From assembly GCF_001787335.1 (NCBI RefSeq), contig NZ_CP014674.1, forward strand, positions 566,501 through 630,500: a stretch of 64,000 bases of DNA. The letters run 5' to 3'. The DNA comes from Kozakia baliensis (GTDB lineage Bacteria > Pseudomonadota > Alphaproteobacteria > Acetobacterales > Acetobacteraceae). The position numbers and the translations under genes are program-made. Positions within the stretch are counted from its first letter, which is position 1. The number at the start of each line of letters is the position of its first letter. Shown piece after piece: positions 46,195-55,650 of the stretch. The notes beneath the pieces were generated by a model. It had not been told where the DNA came from and ran no database searches. It saw only the letters and a list, made by a program, of their open reading frames with translations.

Positions 46195-47562
46195 TCAGGC
46201 GGCCTTCTTGTCCATGAGGGCGACGAAGCGCTCGAAAAGGTAAAAGCTGTCGGACGGTCCAGGGCTGGCCTCGGGATGGTATTGCACCGAGAAAGCATCG
46301 TAACGGGTGCTACGGATGCCTTCGTTGGAACCGTCGAACAGGCTGGTATGGGTGATCTTCACATCGTCCGGCAGGGATTGGTCATCCACCGCGAAGCCGT
46401 GATTCTGACTGGTGATCTCGACGCGACCAGTGGAGAGATCCTTCACCGGTTGGTTGGCGCCGCGATGGCCGCGTTCCAATTTATAAGTGCGAGCGCCAAG
46501 GGCTTGCGCGAGAAGCTGGTGGCCGAGGCAGATGCCGAACACGGGGATATTGGCTTCCAACACGCCTTTGATGGCGGGAACGGCATAAACCGCCGTGGCC
46601 GCCGGATCGCCCGGGCCGTTGGAGAGGAAAACGCCTTCTGGCTTATGGCGCAGAATTTCTTCCGTCGTAGCGGTGGCGGGCACGACCGTGACCTCGCATC
46701 CCGCCGTGACGAGGCAGCGCAGGATATTGCGTTTCGCACCGTAATCGACGGCAACGACGCGGCGTTTGACGGGGCGGGCAGGGTCAGGCTTTTGCCAAAC
46801 GCCGAGGTCCCACTGAAAGCTTTGCGCGCAGGTGACGTCTTTCGCGAGATCCATGCCTTCGAGACCGGCCCAGTTCTTGGCCTGCGCCTTGAGCGCGTCG
46901 ATATCGAACACGCCATCCGAAGGGTAGGCCAGCACCGTGCTCTGCGGGCCGTCATCACGCAGGCGGCGGGTGATCTGGCGCGTGTCGATGGCGGAAATGC
47001 CGGGAAGATCGTGGCGCTTCATCCAATCCGAGAACGGTGCGGAGGAGCGCCAGTTGGCGGGGGCGGTAACATCTTCCTTCACGACCGCGCCGCGTGCGGC
47101 GACGCGCGGTGCTTCGTCATCTTCCGCATTCGAGCCGACATTGCCGATATGCGGGAAGGTGAAGGTGACGATCTGGCCGGCGAAGGACGGGTCCGTCAGC
47201 GTTTCCTGATAGCCCGTCATACCGGTGTTGAAGCAGAGTTCGCCAACGGATTTTCCGGTGGTGTGCGCACCGAAGCCGCGTCCCCACAGGACCGTGCCAT
47301 CGGCGAGAACGAGCGCGGCGGTGGCGCCATCGGGACGAGCGTCGGTCACGTCGTGGTTTTCCTTCTGGGAGGTGGGCGCATGAGGCGCTTCTGGGTTAAG
47401 ATCATGCAGCGCAATGCCGGGCTGGCGCAGGAGGGCGGCCCAATGTTTGGCGGGAATGGTGCGGGATTGCCGCCATTTGCGAATGGCTTCGGTGCCGACG
47501 CCGGTTAGGGCGGCAAGTTGATCCGCCCCTCCCGCCTTTGCAATGATGTCTTCAATATCCAT
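46195..47562 (-). CDS. carA: carbamoyl-phosphate synthase small subunit with N-terminal helix-turn-helix extension
   Basis: Glutaminase subunit of carbamoyl-phosphate synthase. From the ATG at 47562 (GAGAGGGA just upstream) it has 455 residues. Residues 1-~55 (MDIEDIIAKAGGADQLAALT... IRKWRQSRTIPAKHW) look like a YdaS/Cro-type DNA-binding helix-turn-helix. A linker (~56-71) leads into ordinary CarA (LVLADGTVLWGRGF, then SQNHGFAVDD). The triad is Cys345 (GICLGHQ), His429 and Glu431 (YHPE). A second possible start, GTG at 47349 with AGAAGGAAA upstream, would yield a 384-residue protein of standard length. So both a fusion and a plain CarA may be made. carB follows three bases downstream. Two palindromes lie in the upstream spacer. 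Confidence 0.92.
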   Translation of the reverse strand: MDIEDIIAKAGGADQLAALTGVGTEAIRKWRQSRTIPAKHWAALLRQPGIALHDLNPEAPHAPTSQKENHDVTDARPDGATAALVLADGTVLWGRGFGAHTTGKSVGELCFNTGMTGYQETLTDPSFAGQIVTFTFPHIGNVGSNAEDDEAPRVAARGAVVKEDVTAPANWRSSAPFSDWMKRHDLPGISAIDTRQITRRLRDDGPQSTVLAYPSDGVFDIDALKAQAKNWAGLEGMDLAKDVTCAQSFQWDLGVWQKPDPARPVKRRVVAVDYGAKRNILRCLVTAGCEVTVVPATATTEEILRHKPEGVFLSNGPGDPAATAVYAVPAIKGVLEANIPVFGICLGHQLLAQALGARTYKLERGHRGANQPVKDLSTGRVEITSQNHGFAVDDQSLPDDVKITHTSLFDGSNEGIRSTRYDAFSVQYHPEASPGPSDSFYLFERFVALMDKKAA

Positions 47563-47619
47563 TTGGCGTTCCCTCTCGGATGCGCGATTGGTTGGTGCTA
47601 GATAGTCGTTTGACGCGCG

Positions 47620-47640
47620 GATGGGAAGTTTTTTCCCATC
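47620..47640. promoter_or_regulatory. palindrome 1, candidate carA operator
   Basis: TGGGAAGTTTTTTCCCA (47622-47638): six-base arms around a five-base spacer, extended here by two more pairs to GATGGGAA/TTCCCATC. On the minus strand its TTCCCA, 17 bases and TATCTA resemble a weak carA promoter, so a bound protein could block the -35 region. Confidence 0.6.
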
Positions 47641-47663
47641 TTTGCAAAGGCGGATCGAAGGGC

Positions 47664-47680
47664 TGGGAAGTTTTTTCCCA
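47664..47680. promoter_or_regulatory. palindrome 2, identical copy
   Basis: The same 17 bases as palindrome 1. Centres are 42 bp apart (four helical turns), so both sites face the same side of the DNA. It lies 36 bases before the yqeY start. Confidence 0.6.
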
Positions 47681-47715
47681 AGTTCCTTGTCGTGGTCCGC
47701 AAAGAGGAGAGAGCA

Positions 47716-48168
47716 ATGTCCCTGAGAGAACAGATTTCCGCCGATCTGAAGACCGCCATGAAAGCCAAGGAAATGGACCGCGTGGCGCAGATTCGTGGCA
47801 TCACGGCGAAGATCAAGGATCTCGACGTGGCGGCGCGCGCCAAGGGCGGCGAGATCGGCGATGCGGATATCGTTCCGATGCTTCGAAGCATGATCAAATC
47901 CCGCACCGAATCGGCCACGATGTATCGCGATGGCGGTCGTCCGGAACTGGCCGAGAAAGAGGAGGCGGAAATCACGACGATCAAATCCTACCTTCCGCCG
48001 GAGATGGATGATGCGGCGCTTGAAACGGCCATCAATGAAGCTGTGGCCGAAACCGGCGCGTCCAGCATGAAGGATATGGGCAAGGTGATGGGCGTTCTGA
48101 AAGCCCGTTTTGGCGCATCGCTCGATATGGGTCGTGTGAACGGCGTGGTGAAGGCCAAGCTGTCCTGA
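47716..48168 (+). CDS. GatB/YqeY domain-containing protein
   Basis: 150 residues of the YqeY family (helical, related to the tRNA-binding tail of GatB), starting MSLREQISADLKTAMKAKE at an ATG with AGGAGAG upstream. The middle has PMLRSMIKSRTESATMY and the end AETGASSMKDMGKVMGVLKA, the known signature. A role in tRNA-related metabolism is assumed for the family but unproven. It is divergent from carA, five bases before dnaG, and likely co-transcribed with dnaG and perhaps rpoD. Confidence 0.92.
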   Translation: MSLREQISADLKTAMKAKEMDRVAQIRGITAKIKDLDVAARAKGGEIGDADIVPMLRSMIKSRTESATMYRDGGRPELAEKEEAEITTIKSYLPPEMDDAALETAINEAVAETGASSMKDMGKVMGVLKARFGASLDMGRVNGVVKAKLS

Positions 48169-48172
48169 TCCC

Positions 48173-49978
48173 ATGGCGTTAGATTCGGCCTTTCTGGATG
48201 AAGTGCGTGCCCGGGTGCCGATCGCCTCGGTGATCGGGCGACGCACGAAGCTTACGCGCTCGGGCCGTAACTGGAAGGCGTGCTGCCCTTTCCATGGGGA
48301 AAAGACGCCCTCCTTTTACGTTTATGACGATCATTTTCATTGTTTCGGCTGCGGCGCGCATGGGGATGTCATCTCCTTCGTCATGCAAAGCGAAGGGCGC
48401 AGCTTTCCCGAGGCGGTGGAACAGTTGGCAGGCGAAGCGGGGCTTGAGATGCCACGCCAGGACCCACGAACCGAAGCGCGCGCGCGTGAAGCCAAATCTC
48501 TCGGCGAAGTGCTGGAAGCCGTGCAGGCGATCTATCGCCGCAAGCTGCATCAGCCCGAAGGGCGGGAAGGGCTGGCCTATCTGCGTAAGCGAGGGCTAAG
48601 CGACGAGACGATCGAGGCGTTCGGCCTCGGTTGGTCCGGCGATGGCCGTGGCGGTTTGCTCGAAGAGCTGCGCGGTCAGAACGTCACGCCAGGCCAGTTG
48701 ATGCAGGCCGGATTGATGCGCGTCGATGAGCGGGGCGAGGTGCGTGGGGAATTGTTCTTCTCTCGCGTCATGTTCCCAATCCGTGATCGACGCGGGCGGC
48801 TCATTTCTTTCGGTGGGCGTATTCTGGGCGATGGCCAGCCGAAATACGTTAATGGCCCGGAGACAGCACTGTTCTCCAAACGTCGCAATCTGTTCAATCT
48901 CGATCTGGCGCGCCAAGCCTTGCGCGATCCGAAGCAATCTTTGCTGGTGGTCGAAGGTTATATGGACGTCATTGCGCTGTATCAGGCGGGATTTCGCGCG
49001 GCGGTCGCTCCGCTGGGAACCGCCTTGGGCGCAGAGCAGCTTGAAGCATTGTGGCGTGAGGCGGAACAGCCCATCATTTGCCTGGATGGCGATGCGGCGG
49101 GAAGCCGGGCGGCTCTGCGCGCGGCCGAGACGGCTCTGCCTTTGGTCTCGCCGGAACGTTCCTTGCGTTTCTGCCGTCTGGACGCGCAGGACGATCCAGA
49201 CAGTCTGATTCGACGGGAAGGGCCGGAGGGGATGCGTCGCGCTCTGGCGAGCGCGGTGCCATTGGCTGACGAATTGTTCGGCCTCATGAGCGCGGGCATG
49301 CCAGACCCTAGCCCGGAGCAACGCGCGGCATTGCGGGCGCGGTTGGAGGCGGCGGCGGCTTTGATCGGCGACCGCAATCTGGCGGGTGAATATCGCCGGA
49401 CGCTGCTGGATCGTTTCTTCTCGGCCTTTCGAAAGGGTGGAAAAGGTAAGCCTCCATCGGCGCGCGGCCCTATCGTGCCGCGTGGCGCGTTGGAAGACGG
49501 TGCGGCGGAGCGCCTCAAGATATTGACGGCCATCTTGCTGGCGCATCCCGATGTGCTGCCGGATGTGGAGCAGGCCTATAGCCTGTTGGAATTGCCGCCC
49601 GATCTCGACGAATTGCGCGGGGGTTTGCTGGATTGGCTGGCCGAGCAGCCGCCAACCGCTCCGATGACGCAAAGCGGATGTTTGGACTGGCTGGCGCAGC
49701 ATGGGTTGGAAGAGGCGGCGCAGGCTGCGTTGGAAGGGAAGCTGCCCCGTGTGGCACGCCGGGAAGCGGGCGAGGATTTGCTGGCGGTCAATGTGCGCCA
49801 GCAATGGTGGCATTTCTACGGGTTGGTCAACTTCCCCGCTTTCGAAGCGGAAGTGATGCAAGATATGCGGCGCGCCTTGCTGGATCCGTCTTTGGATCGC
49901 TTTCCGGAAGGGCTGAATGCGCGTATGCAGGCGCTCGAAAAAGTGAGGCGTGGCGAAAGCGTCGAGGATGACGATTAA
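48173..49978 (+). CDS. dnaG: DNA primase
   Basis: Makes RNA primers for replication. 601 residues: zinc-binding domain with Cys38, His41, Cys57 and Cys60; polymerase core with Toprim motif EGYMDV at 261-266 and metal aspartates in LDGDAAG (Asp305, Asp307); then a less conserved helicase-binding C-terminus (~430-601). It is four bases after yqeY, in the familiar yqeY-dnaG-rpoD macromolecular-synthesis order. Confidence 0.96.
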   Translation: MALDSAFLDEVRARVPIASVIGRRTKLTRSGRNWKACCPFHGEKTPSFYVYDDHFHCFGCGAHGDVISFVMQSEGRSFPEAVEQLAGEAGLEMPRQDPRTEARAREAKSLGEVLEAVQAIYRRKLHQPEGREGLAYLRKRGLSDETIEAFGLGWSGDGRGGLLEELRGQNVTPGQLMQAGLMRVDERGEVRGELFFSRVMFPIRDRRGRLISFGGRILGDGQPKYVNGPETALFSKRRNLFNLDLARQALRDPKQSLLVVEGYMDVIALYQAGFRAAVAPLGTALGAEQLEALWREAEQPIICLDGDAAGSRAALRAAETALPLVSPERSLRFCRLDAQDDPDSLIRREGPEGMRRALASAVPLADELFGLMSAGMPDPSPEQRAALRARLEAAAALIGDRNLAGEYRRTLLDRFFSAFRKGGKGKPPSARGPIVPRGALEDGAAERLKILTAILLAHPDVLPDVEQAYSLLELPPDLDELRGGLLDWLAEQPPTAPMTQSGCLDWLAQHGLEEAAQAALEGKLPRVARREAGEDLLAVNVRQQWWHFYGLVNFPAFEAEVMQDMRRALLDPSLDRFPEGLNARMQALEKVRRGESVEDDD

Positions 49979-50233
49979 GACACAGTTTTAACCTCGTATG
50001 CGGGGAAATGTGCCTTCGCCCTTGACTTCAACGGTCGGATCGCGCACCTGCACGCTGCCGAAATTGCTGGCGTGAGGCTGGTGGATCGCAACAGATTAAA
50101 GACGGAAACGCCGCCCGGTCATGCGGATGAGTAGCCACGACGTGCCTAAGAGTGGGTACGGCGTTGTTAGGCGTTTCCCCAACAGGTTGACGCGGTGCTC
50201 GGCCCTGGGGCGAGCGGGAGCAGGGAGAAGGGT

Positions 50234-52189
50234 ATGGCGACGAAAACAGCCACGGGAACGGAGCGGAACGCGCAGGAGCAGGATGGCGATACCAGCGTCC
50301 TCGACACGCAATCCGGTGCGGTCAAGCGGCTGATCGCCAAAGGGCGCGAGCGCGGCCACATCACCTTCGATGAGCTGAACGCGGTTCTTCCTCAGGATCA
50401 GATGTCGTCGGAACAAATCGAAGACGTCATGGCCATTTTCTCGGAAATGGGCATCCAGGTCGTCGAGAACGAGGACAACGAAGAGAGCGAAGCGGAAGAA
50501 GAGAAGGCCGAAGAGAAGGAAGAGGCCGCCGAAGGGGAAGAAACGCCTACCGGTAACGTTAGCGAGAATGCAGGTCGCACGGATGACCCGGTGCGCATGT
50601 ATCTGCGCGAGATGGGCTCGGTCGAACTGCTCTCCCGCGAAGGCGAAATCGCCATCGCAAAGCGCATCGAGGCTGGCCGCGATGAAATGATCGGCGGTCT
50701 GTGCGAAAGCCCGCTGACGTTCCGCGCCATTATCTCATGGCACGATCGCCTTAAGGAAGGCGAAATGTTGCTGCGCGATATCGTCGACCTCGAAGCCAGC
50801 CAAGGCGGCGGCGCTCCTGCCGAGGGGGAAGACCCGGACGCGGAACCGGCGGAAGAGGCGGAAGATAATTTCGATGCCGATGGCGCTGGTGAAGATGGCG
50901 CCGAGCAGGAAGGCAGCGGCCTGTCGCTCTCCGCGCTTGAAGAGAAGCTGAAGCCGGAAATTTTGGCGCGTTTCGAGTCGATCGAGCCGCTTTACCATGA
51001 GTTGCGCCGCGTGCAGGTCAAGCGCATTGAAACGCTGACCAGCGGTGAGGAAAGCACGGATCGCTCCGAGCAGGCTTACGAGCAGCTTCGCACCGAATTG
51101 GTGGCGATGGTCGAGCAGGTTCATCTGCACAACAACCGTATCGAAGAGCTGGTGCTTCAGCTCAAGATGCAGTTTCAGCGTCTGAACAATCTGGAAGGGC
51201 GCATGCTGCGTCTAGCGGAAAGCTGCCGCGTCTCGCGTGAAGACTTCCTGCTGAAATATCGCGGCTACGAACTCGATCCGAACTGGCTGGAAACGGTTTC
51301 GGCGCTGCCGGCGAAGTCTTGGAAGAATTTCACCACCAAATACCGCGAACAGATCGCCGATCTGCGTGCGCAGGTGGCTGAACTGGCGCACAGCACCGGC
51401 TTGCCGGTGGGCGAGTTCCGTCGTGTCTATGCCGTGGTATCTCGTGGCGAGCGTGACACTACACGCGCGAAGAAAGAGATGATCGAAGCCAATCTGCGCC
51501 TCGTGATCTCGATCGCCAAGAAATACACCAATCGCGGCCTGCAATTCCTGGATCTGATTCAGGAAGGCAATATTGGCCTGATGAAGGCGGTCGATAAGTT
51601 CGAATATCGCCGTGGTTATAAATTCTCCACCTACGCCACATGGTGGATTCGTCAGGCGATTACGCGTTCCATCGCCGATCAGGCGCGCACCATCCGTATT
51701 CCGGTGCATATGATCGAGACGATCAACAAGCTTGTGCGCACCTCGCGCCAGATGCTGCACGAAATCGGGCGCGAACCGGCTCCGGAAGAGTTGGCCGAAA
51801 AGCTTGGCATGCCGCTGGAAAAAGTGCGCAAGGTTCTTAAAATCGCCAAGGAGCCAATCTCTCTCGAAACGCCGATCGGCGACGAGGAAGACAGCCATTT
51901 GGGTGATTTCATCGAGGACAAGACGGCGGTCATTCCGCTGGACGCCGCGATTCAGACCAATCTGCGCGAAGCAACCACACGCGTTCTGGCGTCGCTGACG
52001 CCGCGTGAGGAACGTGTGCTGCGTATGCGCTTCGGCATCGGTATGAACACGGACCATACGCTTGAGGAAGTGGGTCAACAGTTCAACGTGACTCGCGAGC
52101 GTATTCGTCAGATCGAAGCGAAGGCGTTGCGTAAGCTGAAGCATCCGAGCCGAAGCCGCAAACTGCGTTCCTTCCTTGACGATAACTGA
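50234..52189 (+). CDS. rpoD: RNA polymerase primary sigma factor RpoD
   Basis: Housekeeping sigma-70. 651 residues from the ATG at 50234, preceded by GGGAGAAGGG; an in-frame start at 50195 would add 13 residues. Region 1.1 (~20-75) is followed by a very acidic linker (~78-105), region 1.2 ([20 protein letters not shown]), a long acidic non-conserved insert, region 2 ([21 protein letters not shown] and [12 protein letters not shown]), region 3 and region 4 ([17 protein letters not shown] to [18 protein letters not shown]). The 255-base gap after dnaG contains an inverted repeat GCCTAA/TTAGGC at 50144-50172 and possibly a promoter. Confidence 0.97.
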   Translation: MATKTATGTERNAQEQDGDTSVLDTQSGAVKRLIAKGRERGHITFDELNAVLPQDQMSSEQIEDVMAIFSEMGIQVVENEDNEESEAEEEKAEEKEEAAEGEETPTGNVSENAGRTDDPVRMYLREMGSVELLSREGEIAIAKRIEAGRDEMIGGLCESPLTFRAIISWHDRLKEGEMLLRDIVDLEASQGGGAPAEGEDPDAEPAEEAEDNFDADGAGEDGAEQEGSGLSLSALEEKLKPEILARFESIEPLYHELRRVQVKRIETLTSGEESTDRSEQAYEQLRTELVAMVEQVHLHNNRIEELVLQLKMQFQRLNNLEGRMLRLAESCRVSREDFLLKYRGYELDPNWLETVSALPAKSWKNFTTKYREQIADLRAQVAELAHSTGLPVGEFRRVYAVVSRGERDTTRAKKEMIEANLRLVISIAKKYTNRGLQFLDLIQEGNIGLMKAVDKFEYRRGYKFSTYATWWIRQAITRSIADQARTIRIPVHMIETINKLVRTSRQMLHEIGREPAPEELAEKLGMPLEKVRKVLKIAKEPISLETPIGDEEDSHLGDFIEDKTAVIPLDAAIQTNLREATTRVLASLTPREERVLRMRFGIGMNTDHTLEEVGQQFNVTRERIRQIEAKALRKLKHPSRSRKLRSFLDDN

Positions 52190-52195
52190 TCGGTC

Positions 52196-52783
52196 ATGAA
52201 GACAGATTGGCTGGCATCGCCCGGGCGCCCCACGACCCGCATCGCTGTGGACGTCACGTTCCTGGATATGCGGAAGGCGCCCGTCGCGCCACCATCGGCC
52301 CTGCCGGGCGGTTATCGTTTGGCACTGTGGGAAAAGCCGGATGTCGAGGGATATCTGGCGCTTTACGATGCCGTCGGGCGTTCTTATTGCTGGTGGATGC
52401 GTCACATGATGCCGCCACATGACCTGGAAGTTATTCTGCATCATCCCGATTTTATTTTGATGCGTCTGCATGGTCCGCAGGGCGTGGCGGGCTTCTTTGA
52501 GTTGGACGGGCGCATTCCCCGCTTTCCCTATCTTGCGCATCTGGGCCTGATTGAAACGGAACTCGGGAAGGGGTTGGGTCGCCCATTGCTGGAGGCCTCG
52601 ATCCATCAGGCATGGTCCAAGCCTGTCGAGAATTTGCGCGTCAATACATGCACGGCGGACCATCCGAGGGCGCTTTCGGCGTATTTGAAGGCGGGCTTCC
52701 GCAAAACGCATGTCGCGCGGGAAGAGTGGGATATTCCGGACGATCTCCACATACCGATCCCCGAAGCGTTTAAAATAGGCTAA
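52196..52783 (+). CDS. GNAT-family N-acetyltransferase
   Basis: 195 residues. The acetyl-CoA-binding motif A is recognisable as YLAHLGLIETELGKGLGRPLLEA (positions ~116-138, quoted in part: GKGLGRPLLEA), with NTCTADHPRALSAYLKAGF as motif B. The N-terminal part is unusual for GNAT, so the substrate (protein, antibiotic or metabolite) cannot be guessed. It begins six bases after rpoD and may be read by leakage from it. Confidence 0.82.
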   Translation: MKTDWLASPGRPTTRIAVDVTFLDMRKAPVAPPSALPGGYRLALWEKPDVEGYLALYDAVGRSYCWWMRHMMPPHDLEVILHHPDFILMRLHGPQGVAGFFELDGRIPRFPYLAHLGLIETELGKGLGRPLLEASIHQAWSKPVENLRVNTCTADHPRALSAYLKAGFRKTHVAREEWDIPDDLHIPIPEAFKIG

Positions 52784-52945
52784 CCGCCTTTTTCCCTTGC
52801 TCTGCCAGCTTTTTCGTGCTTTACGCCGCGCTTCCCTGCCGGGCGAAGGCATCGCGCCGGCTATACCCATGCTTCGTGGAAAGAGCGTCGTGCGGTCTTT
52901 GTCGAGACTGCCGATCGGGTTGAACTCATCCGAAGGGAGCCATAA

Positions 52946-53401
52946 ATGCCGTTGTATGAAAGCGTGCTGATTGCGCGTAACGACGTGTCTCAGGCGCAGG
53001 TCGAGAGCATCGTCGAGCAGATCGAAACCCTCCTGACGCAGGACGGCGGATCGATCGAGAAGCGTGAATTCTGGGGCCTGCGTTCGCTGGCCTATCGCAT
53101 CAAGAAAAACCGCAAGGGCCATTACGTTCTGCTGGGCCTGAACGCCCGTCCGGACCAGATCCGCGAGCTGGAGCGTCAGCTGAGCCTGAACGAAGACGTG
53201 CTGCGCGTGCTGACGCTGCGCGTTGACGCGATCGACGAGACGCCGTCTCCGGTCCTGTCGCGCAAGGGTGATGACCGTGGCGGTTTCCGCAGCGGTGGTC
53301 CGAAGCCTTCGGGACGCTTCGATAGCGGCCGTGGCGGCCGTCGTAGCGAAGATCGCGAAGAATACCGCGCCCGTGAGGGTGCAGACCAGGGAGCGGAGTG
53401 A
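52946..53401 (+). CDS. rpsF: 30S ribosomal protein S6
   Basis: Small-subunit protein that pairs with S18. 151 residues: a ~100-residue ferredoxin-like core ([41 protein letters not shown]) plus a Gly/Arg-rich basic tail that is not present in E. coli. AAGGGAG precedes the ATG. First gene of rpsF-rpsR-rplI. Its 162-base leader may hold the S6:S18-binding RNA that represses this operon in many bacteria; two CCGA elements lie at the end of it. Confidence 0.96.
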   Translation: MPLYESVLIARNDVSQAQVESIVEQIETLLTQDGGSIEKREFWGLRSLAYRIKKNRKGHYVLLGLNARPDQIRELERQLSLNEDVLRVLTLRVDAIDETPSPVLSRKGDDRGGFRSGGPKPSGRFDSGRGGRRSEDREEYRAREGADQGAE

Positions 53402-53406
53402 TCGAC

Positions 53407-53691
53407 ATGTCCGATACCGATACCAACACCGAAATCAACCCGGCCGCTCGTCGCGTCGCGGTTGGCGCGCGTCGTCCCTTCTATCGTCGTCGCAAATCCT
53501 GCCCGTTCTCCGGCCCGAACGCGCCGAAGATCGATTATAAGGATGTGCGTCTGCTGAGCCGCTTCCTGTCGGAGCGCGGTAAGATCGTGCCGAGCCGTAT
53601 CACAGCCGTTTCGGCCAAGAAGCAGCGCGAGCTGGCGCAGGCGATCAAGCGCGCCCGCTTCCTCGCCCTGCTTCCCTACGTGATGAACTAA
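53407..53691 (+). CDS. rpsR: 30S ribosomal protein S18
   Basis: 94 residues from the ATG at 53407; GGAG stands at good distance before it, whereas the upstream in-frame GTG at 53398 overlaps rpsF. A short acidic/Thr-rich lead is followed by the conserved [20 protein letters not shown] and the C-terminal [20 protein letters not shown]. Confidence 0.95.
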   Translation: MSDTDTNTEINPAARRVAVGARRPFYRRRKSCPFSGPNAPKIDYKDVRLLSRFLSERGKIVPSRITAVSAKKQRELAQAIKRARFLALLPYVMN

Positions 53692-53701
53692 GGGGGCTGG
53701 C

Positions 53702-54286
53702 ATGTCACAGACCGAATTGATCCTGCTGCAACGCGTCGAGCATCTCGGCCAGATGGGCGATCTCGTCCGCGTCAAGCCGGGCTATGCACGTAACTTCCTG
53801 CTGCCGCAGGGCAAGGCGCTCCGCGCAAACGCGCAGAACCGTCAGCGTTTCGAGACCGAGCGCGCGCAGCTTGAGGCACAGAACCTCAAGCGCCGCGAAG
53901 AGGCCGAGCGTCTGGCCGAGCGTATGCATGGCCTAACCGTTGTCATCATCCGCCAGGCGGGTGACAGTGGCAGCCTGTATGGCTCCGTCAGCACGCGCGA
54001 TATCGCGCTGGCAGCGACGGCGGCGGGCCTGACCGTCAACCGTAACCAGGTTATCCTGGCTCACCCGATCAAGCTGCTGGGCCTGACGGAAGCGCGCATT
54101 GCGTTGCATCCTGAAGTTTCCATCCCGCTGACCGTCAACGTAGCGCGTTCGGAAGAAGAAGCCGAGCGTCAGGCGCGCGGTGAAGCGATCAGCCAGGAAG
54201 AAGACGAATACGTCTTGGAAACCGAAGCTGAGACGGATGAGCTGGTGGGGGAAGAAGCTCCGGCTGAAGTCGCACCGCAAAACTGA
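53702..54286 (+). CDS. rplI: 50S ribosomal protein L9 with acidic tail
   Basis: Large-subunit protein of 194 residues. The N-terminal globular part ([22 protein letters not shown]) and connecting helix ([20 protein letters not shown] region) are normal, as is the C-terminal domain ([28 protein letters not shown]). About 45 residues beyond the usual end form a Glu-rich tail, seen also in other alphaproteobacteria. Last gene before a strong terminator. Confidence 0.95.
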   Translation: MSQTELILLQRVEHLGQMGDLVRVKPGYARNFLLPQGKALRANAQNRQRFETERAQLEAQNLKRREEAERLAERMHGLTVVIIRQAGDSGSLYGSVSTRDIALAATAAGLTVNRNQVILAHPIKLLGLTEARIALHPEVSIPLTVNVARSEEEAERQARGEAISQEEDEYVLETEAETDELVGEEAPAEVAPQN

Positions 54287-54315
54287 TTTTTCAGTTTTCC
54301 GGCTGACGTTCGAGG

Positions 54316-54350
54316 AACCCGGTAGAGCTATGCTCTACCGGGTTTTTTCT
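54316..54350 (+). terminator. intrinsic terminator of rpsF-rpsR-rplI
   Basis: A perfect 13-bp AACCCGGTAGAGC/GCTCTACCGGGTT stem with a three-base loop, followed by TTTTC. Confidence 0.95.
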
Positions 54351-54423
54351 TTTTGCGCCAAAGCGTTGACGGCATCCATCGGAAGGCGTTTTGTTAGCGC
54401 CGCTATAAAAAAGGAGAGTGGGC

Positions 54424-55650
54424 GTGTCATTCTTGTTCAATCAGGTTTTGAAGCGTTTCGTGCGTGAAGGAACGCTCGATATCGTTATGCCCGATGGCAC
54501 GACACGTCATTACGCAGGGCAGCGCCCCGGTCCGAGCGCTACGATTCACATCAAAACCGAAAAGGCACTGCGTGCGCTGGTCGTCAATTCCGGCCTGGCC
54601 TTTGGAGAAGGTTGGATGGATGGCGAGATCGAAGCGGTTGATTGTTCCCTGGAAGATGTTCTGCGCGTCTTGATGCTCAACATGCAGAACACGGGCCATA
54701 TTTTCAATCGCTTCGAAGGCGGTGTGCGCTTTCTCTCACGGCGCGTGCGGCAGTTTAACGGCGCAAGACGTTCACAGCGGAACGTGGCGCATCATTACGA
54801 TCTCAACGGCACGCTTTACGACCTGTTCCTCGATAAAGACCGGCAATATTCCTGTGCCTATTTTCAACGCGATGACATGACGTTGGAAGAAGCGCAACTG
54901 GCGAAGAAACGCCATATTGCAGCCAAGCTGAAGCTGGACCGCCCCGGCTTGGAAGTTCTGGATATCGGTTGCGGCTGGGGTGGTTTGGCGCTGACCTTGG
55001 CGCAAGAGTTCGGCGCGCGGGTAACGGGCATTACCCTTTCGCAGGAGCAGTTGCAGGTTGCGCGTCAGCGCGCGAAGGAAGCGGGGCTGGAGCAGCAGGT
55101 CCGCTTCGAATTGCTCGATTATCGCAAGGTCAAACACCAGTTCGACCGGATCGTGTCGGTCGGCATGTTCGAGCATGTCGGCATCGGTCATTACGACCGT
55201 TTTTTCCAGAACGTATCGCGCTGCCTCAAACCGGATGGCATTGCGCTTCTACATTCCATCGGCAGAATGGATGGCCCGGGCTCGACCAATCCTTGGATCA
55301 ATAAATATATCTTCCCCGGTGGCTATTCCCCCGCTTTGAGCGAGGTTTTCCCTGCCGTCGAACGTTCGGGATTGTGGGTGACGGATTGCGAGGTTCTACG
55401 CCTGCACTACGCCAAAACCATTGCCATCTGGCGCGAACGTTTCGAAGCCAACCGGGATAAGATTTGCGCGCTCTACGATGAACGCTTCTGCCGGATGTTT
55501 GAGTTCTATCTCGTCGGAGCCGAGCTTTCTTTCCGGCTGCAAGGTCATATGAACTTCCAGCTACAGTTCACGCGCGCCATCGATGCGGTGCCACTGACCC
55601 GCGATTATATGTTCGAAGCCGAGCAGGCGATGATCAGCCGCGGTTCATAA
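54424..55650 (+). CDS. cfa: cyclopropane-fatty-acyl-phospholipid synthase family protein
   Basis: SAM-dependent enzyme adding a methylene bridge to unsaturated membrane fatty acids. 408 residues from the GTG at 54424; AAGGAG lies seven bases before it, while a GTG at 54418 sits too close. N-terminal lipid-binding region (~1-115), then the methyltransferase core with EVLDIGCGWGGLALTLAQ at ~176-193, the MFEHVGIGHYDRFF segment and DCEVLRLHYAKT near the end. Cyclopropane lipids help acid and ethanol tolerance. Its end overlaps the convergent rsmA by 17 bases. Confidence 0.93.
   Translation: MSFLFNQVLKRFVREGTLDIVMPDGTTRHYAGQRPGPSATIHIKTEKALRALVVNSGLAFGEGWMDGEIEAVDCSLEDVLRVLMLNMQNTGHIFNRFEGGVRFLSRRVRQFNGARRSQRNVAHHYDLNGTLYDLFLDKDRQYSCAYFQRDDMTLEEAQLAKKRHIAAKLKLDRPGLEVLDIGCGWGGLALTLAQEFGARVTGITLSQEQLQVARQRAKEAGLEQQVRFELLDYRKVKHQFDRIVSVGMFEHVGIGHYDRFFQNVSRCLKPDGIALLHSIGRMDGPGSTNPWINKYIFPGGYSPALSEVFPAVERSGLWVTDCEVLRLHYAKTIAIWRERFEANRDKICALYDERFCRMFEFYLVGAELSFRLQGHMNFQLQFTRAIDAVPLTRDYMFEAEQAMISRGS

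Noticed and set aside
47620-47680. Palindromes as transcription terminators
   Set aside because: The T run is inside the loop and arm, not after the stem, and the arms are short.
47580-48011. Plus-strand frame reading the twin palindromes as a repeated GWEVFS peptide
   Set aside because: It conflicts with the well-supported yqeY frame and lacks a ribosome site; the repeats are better explained as DNA sites.
51212-53122. 636-codon open frame antisense to rpoD and rpsF
   Set aside because: It runs through several conserved genes on the other strand and has no motif.
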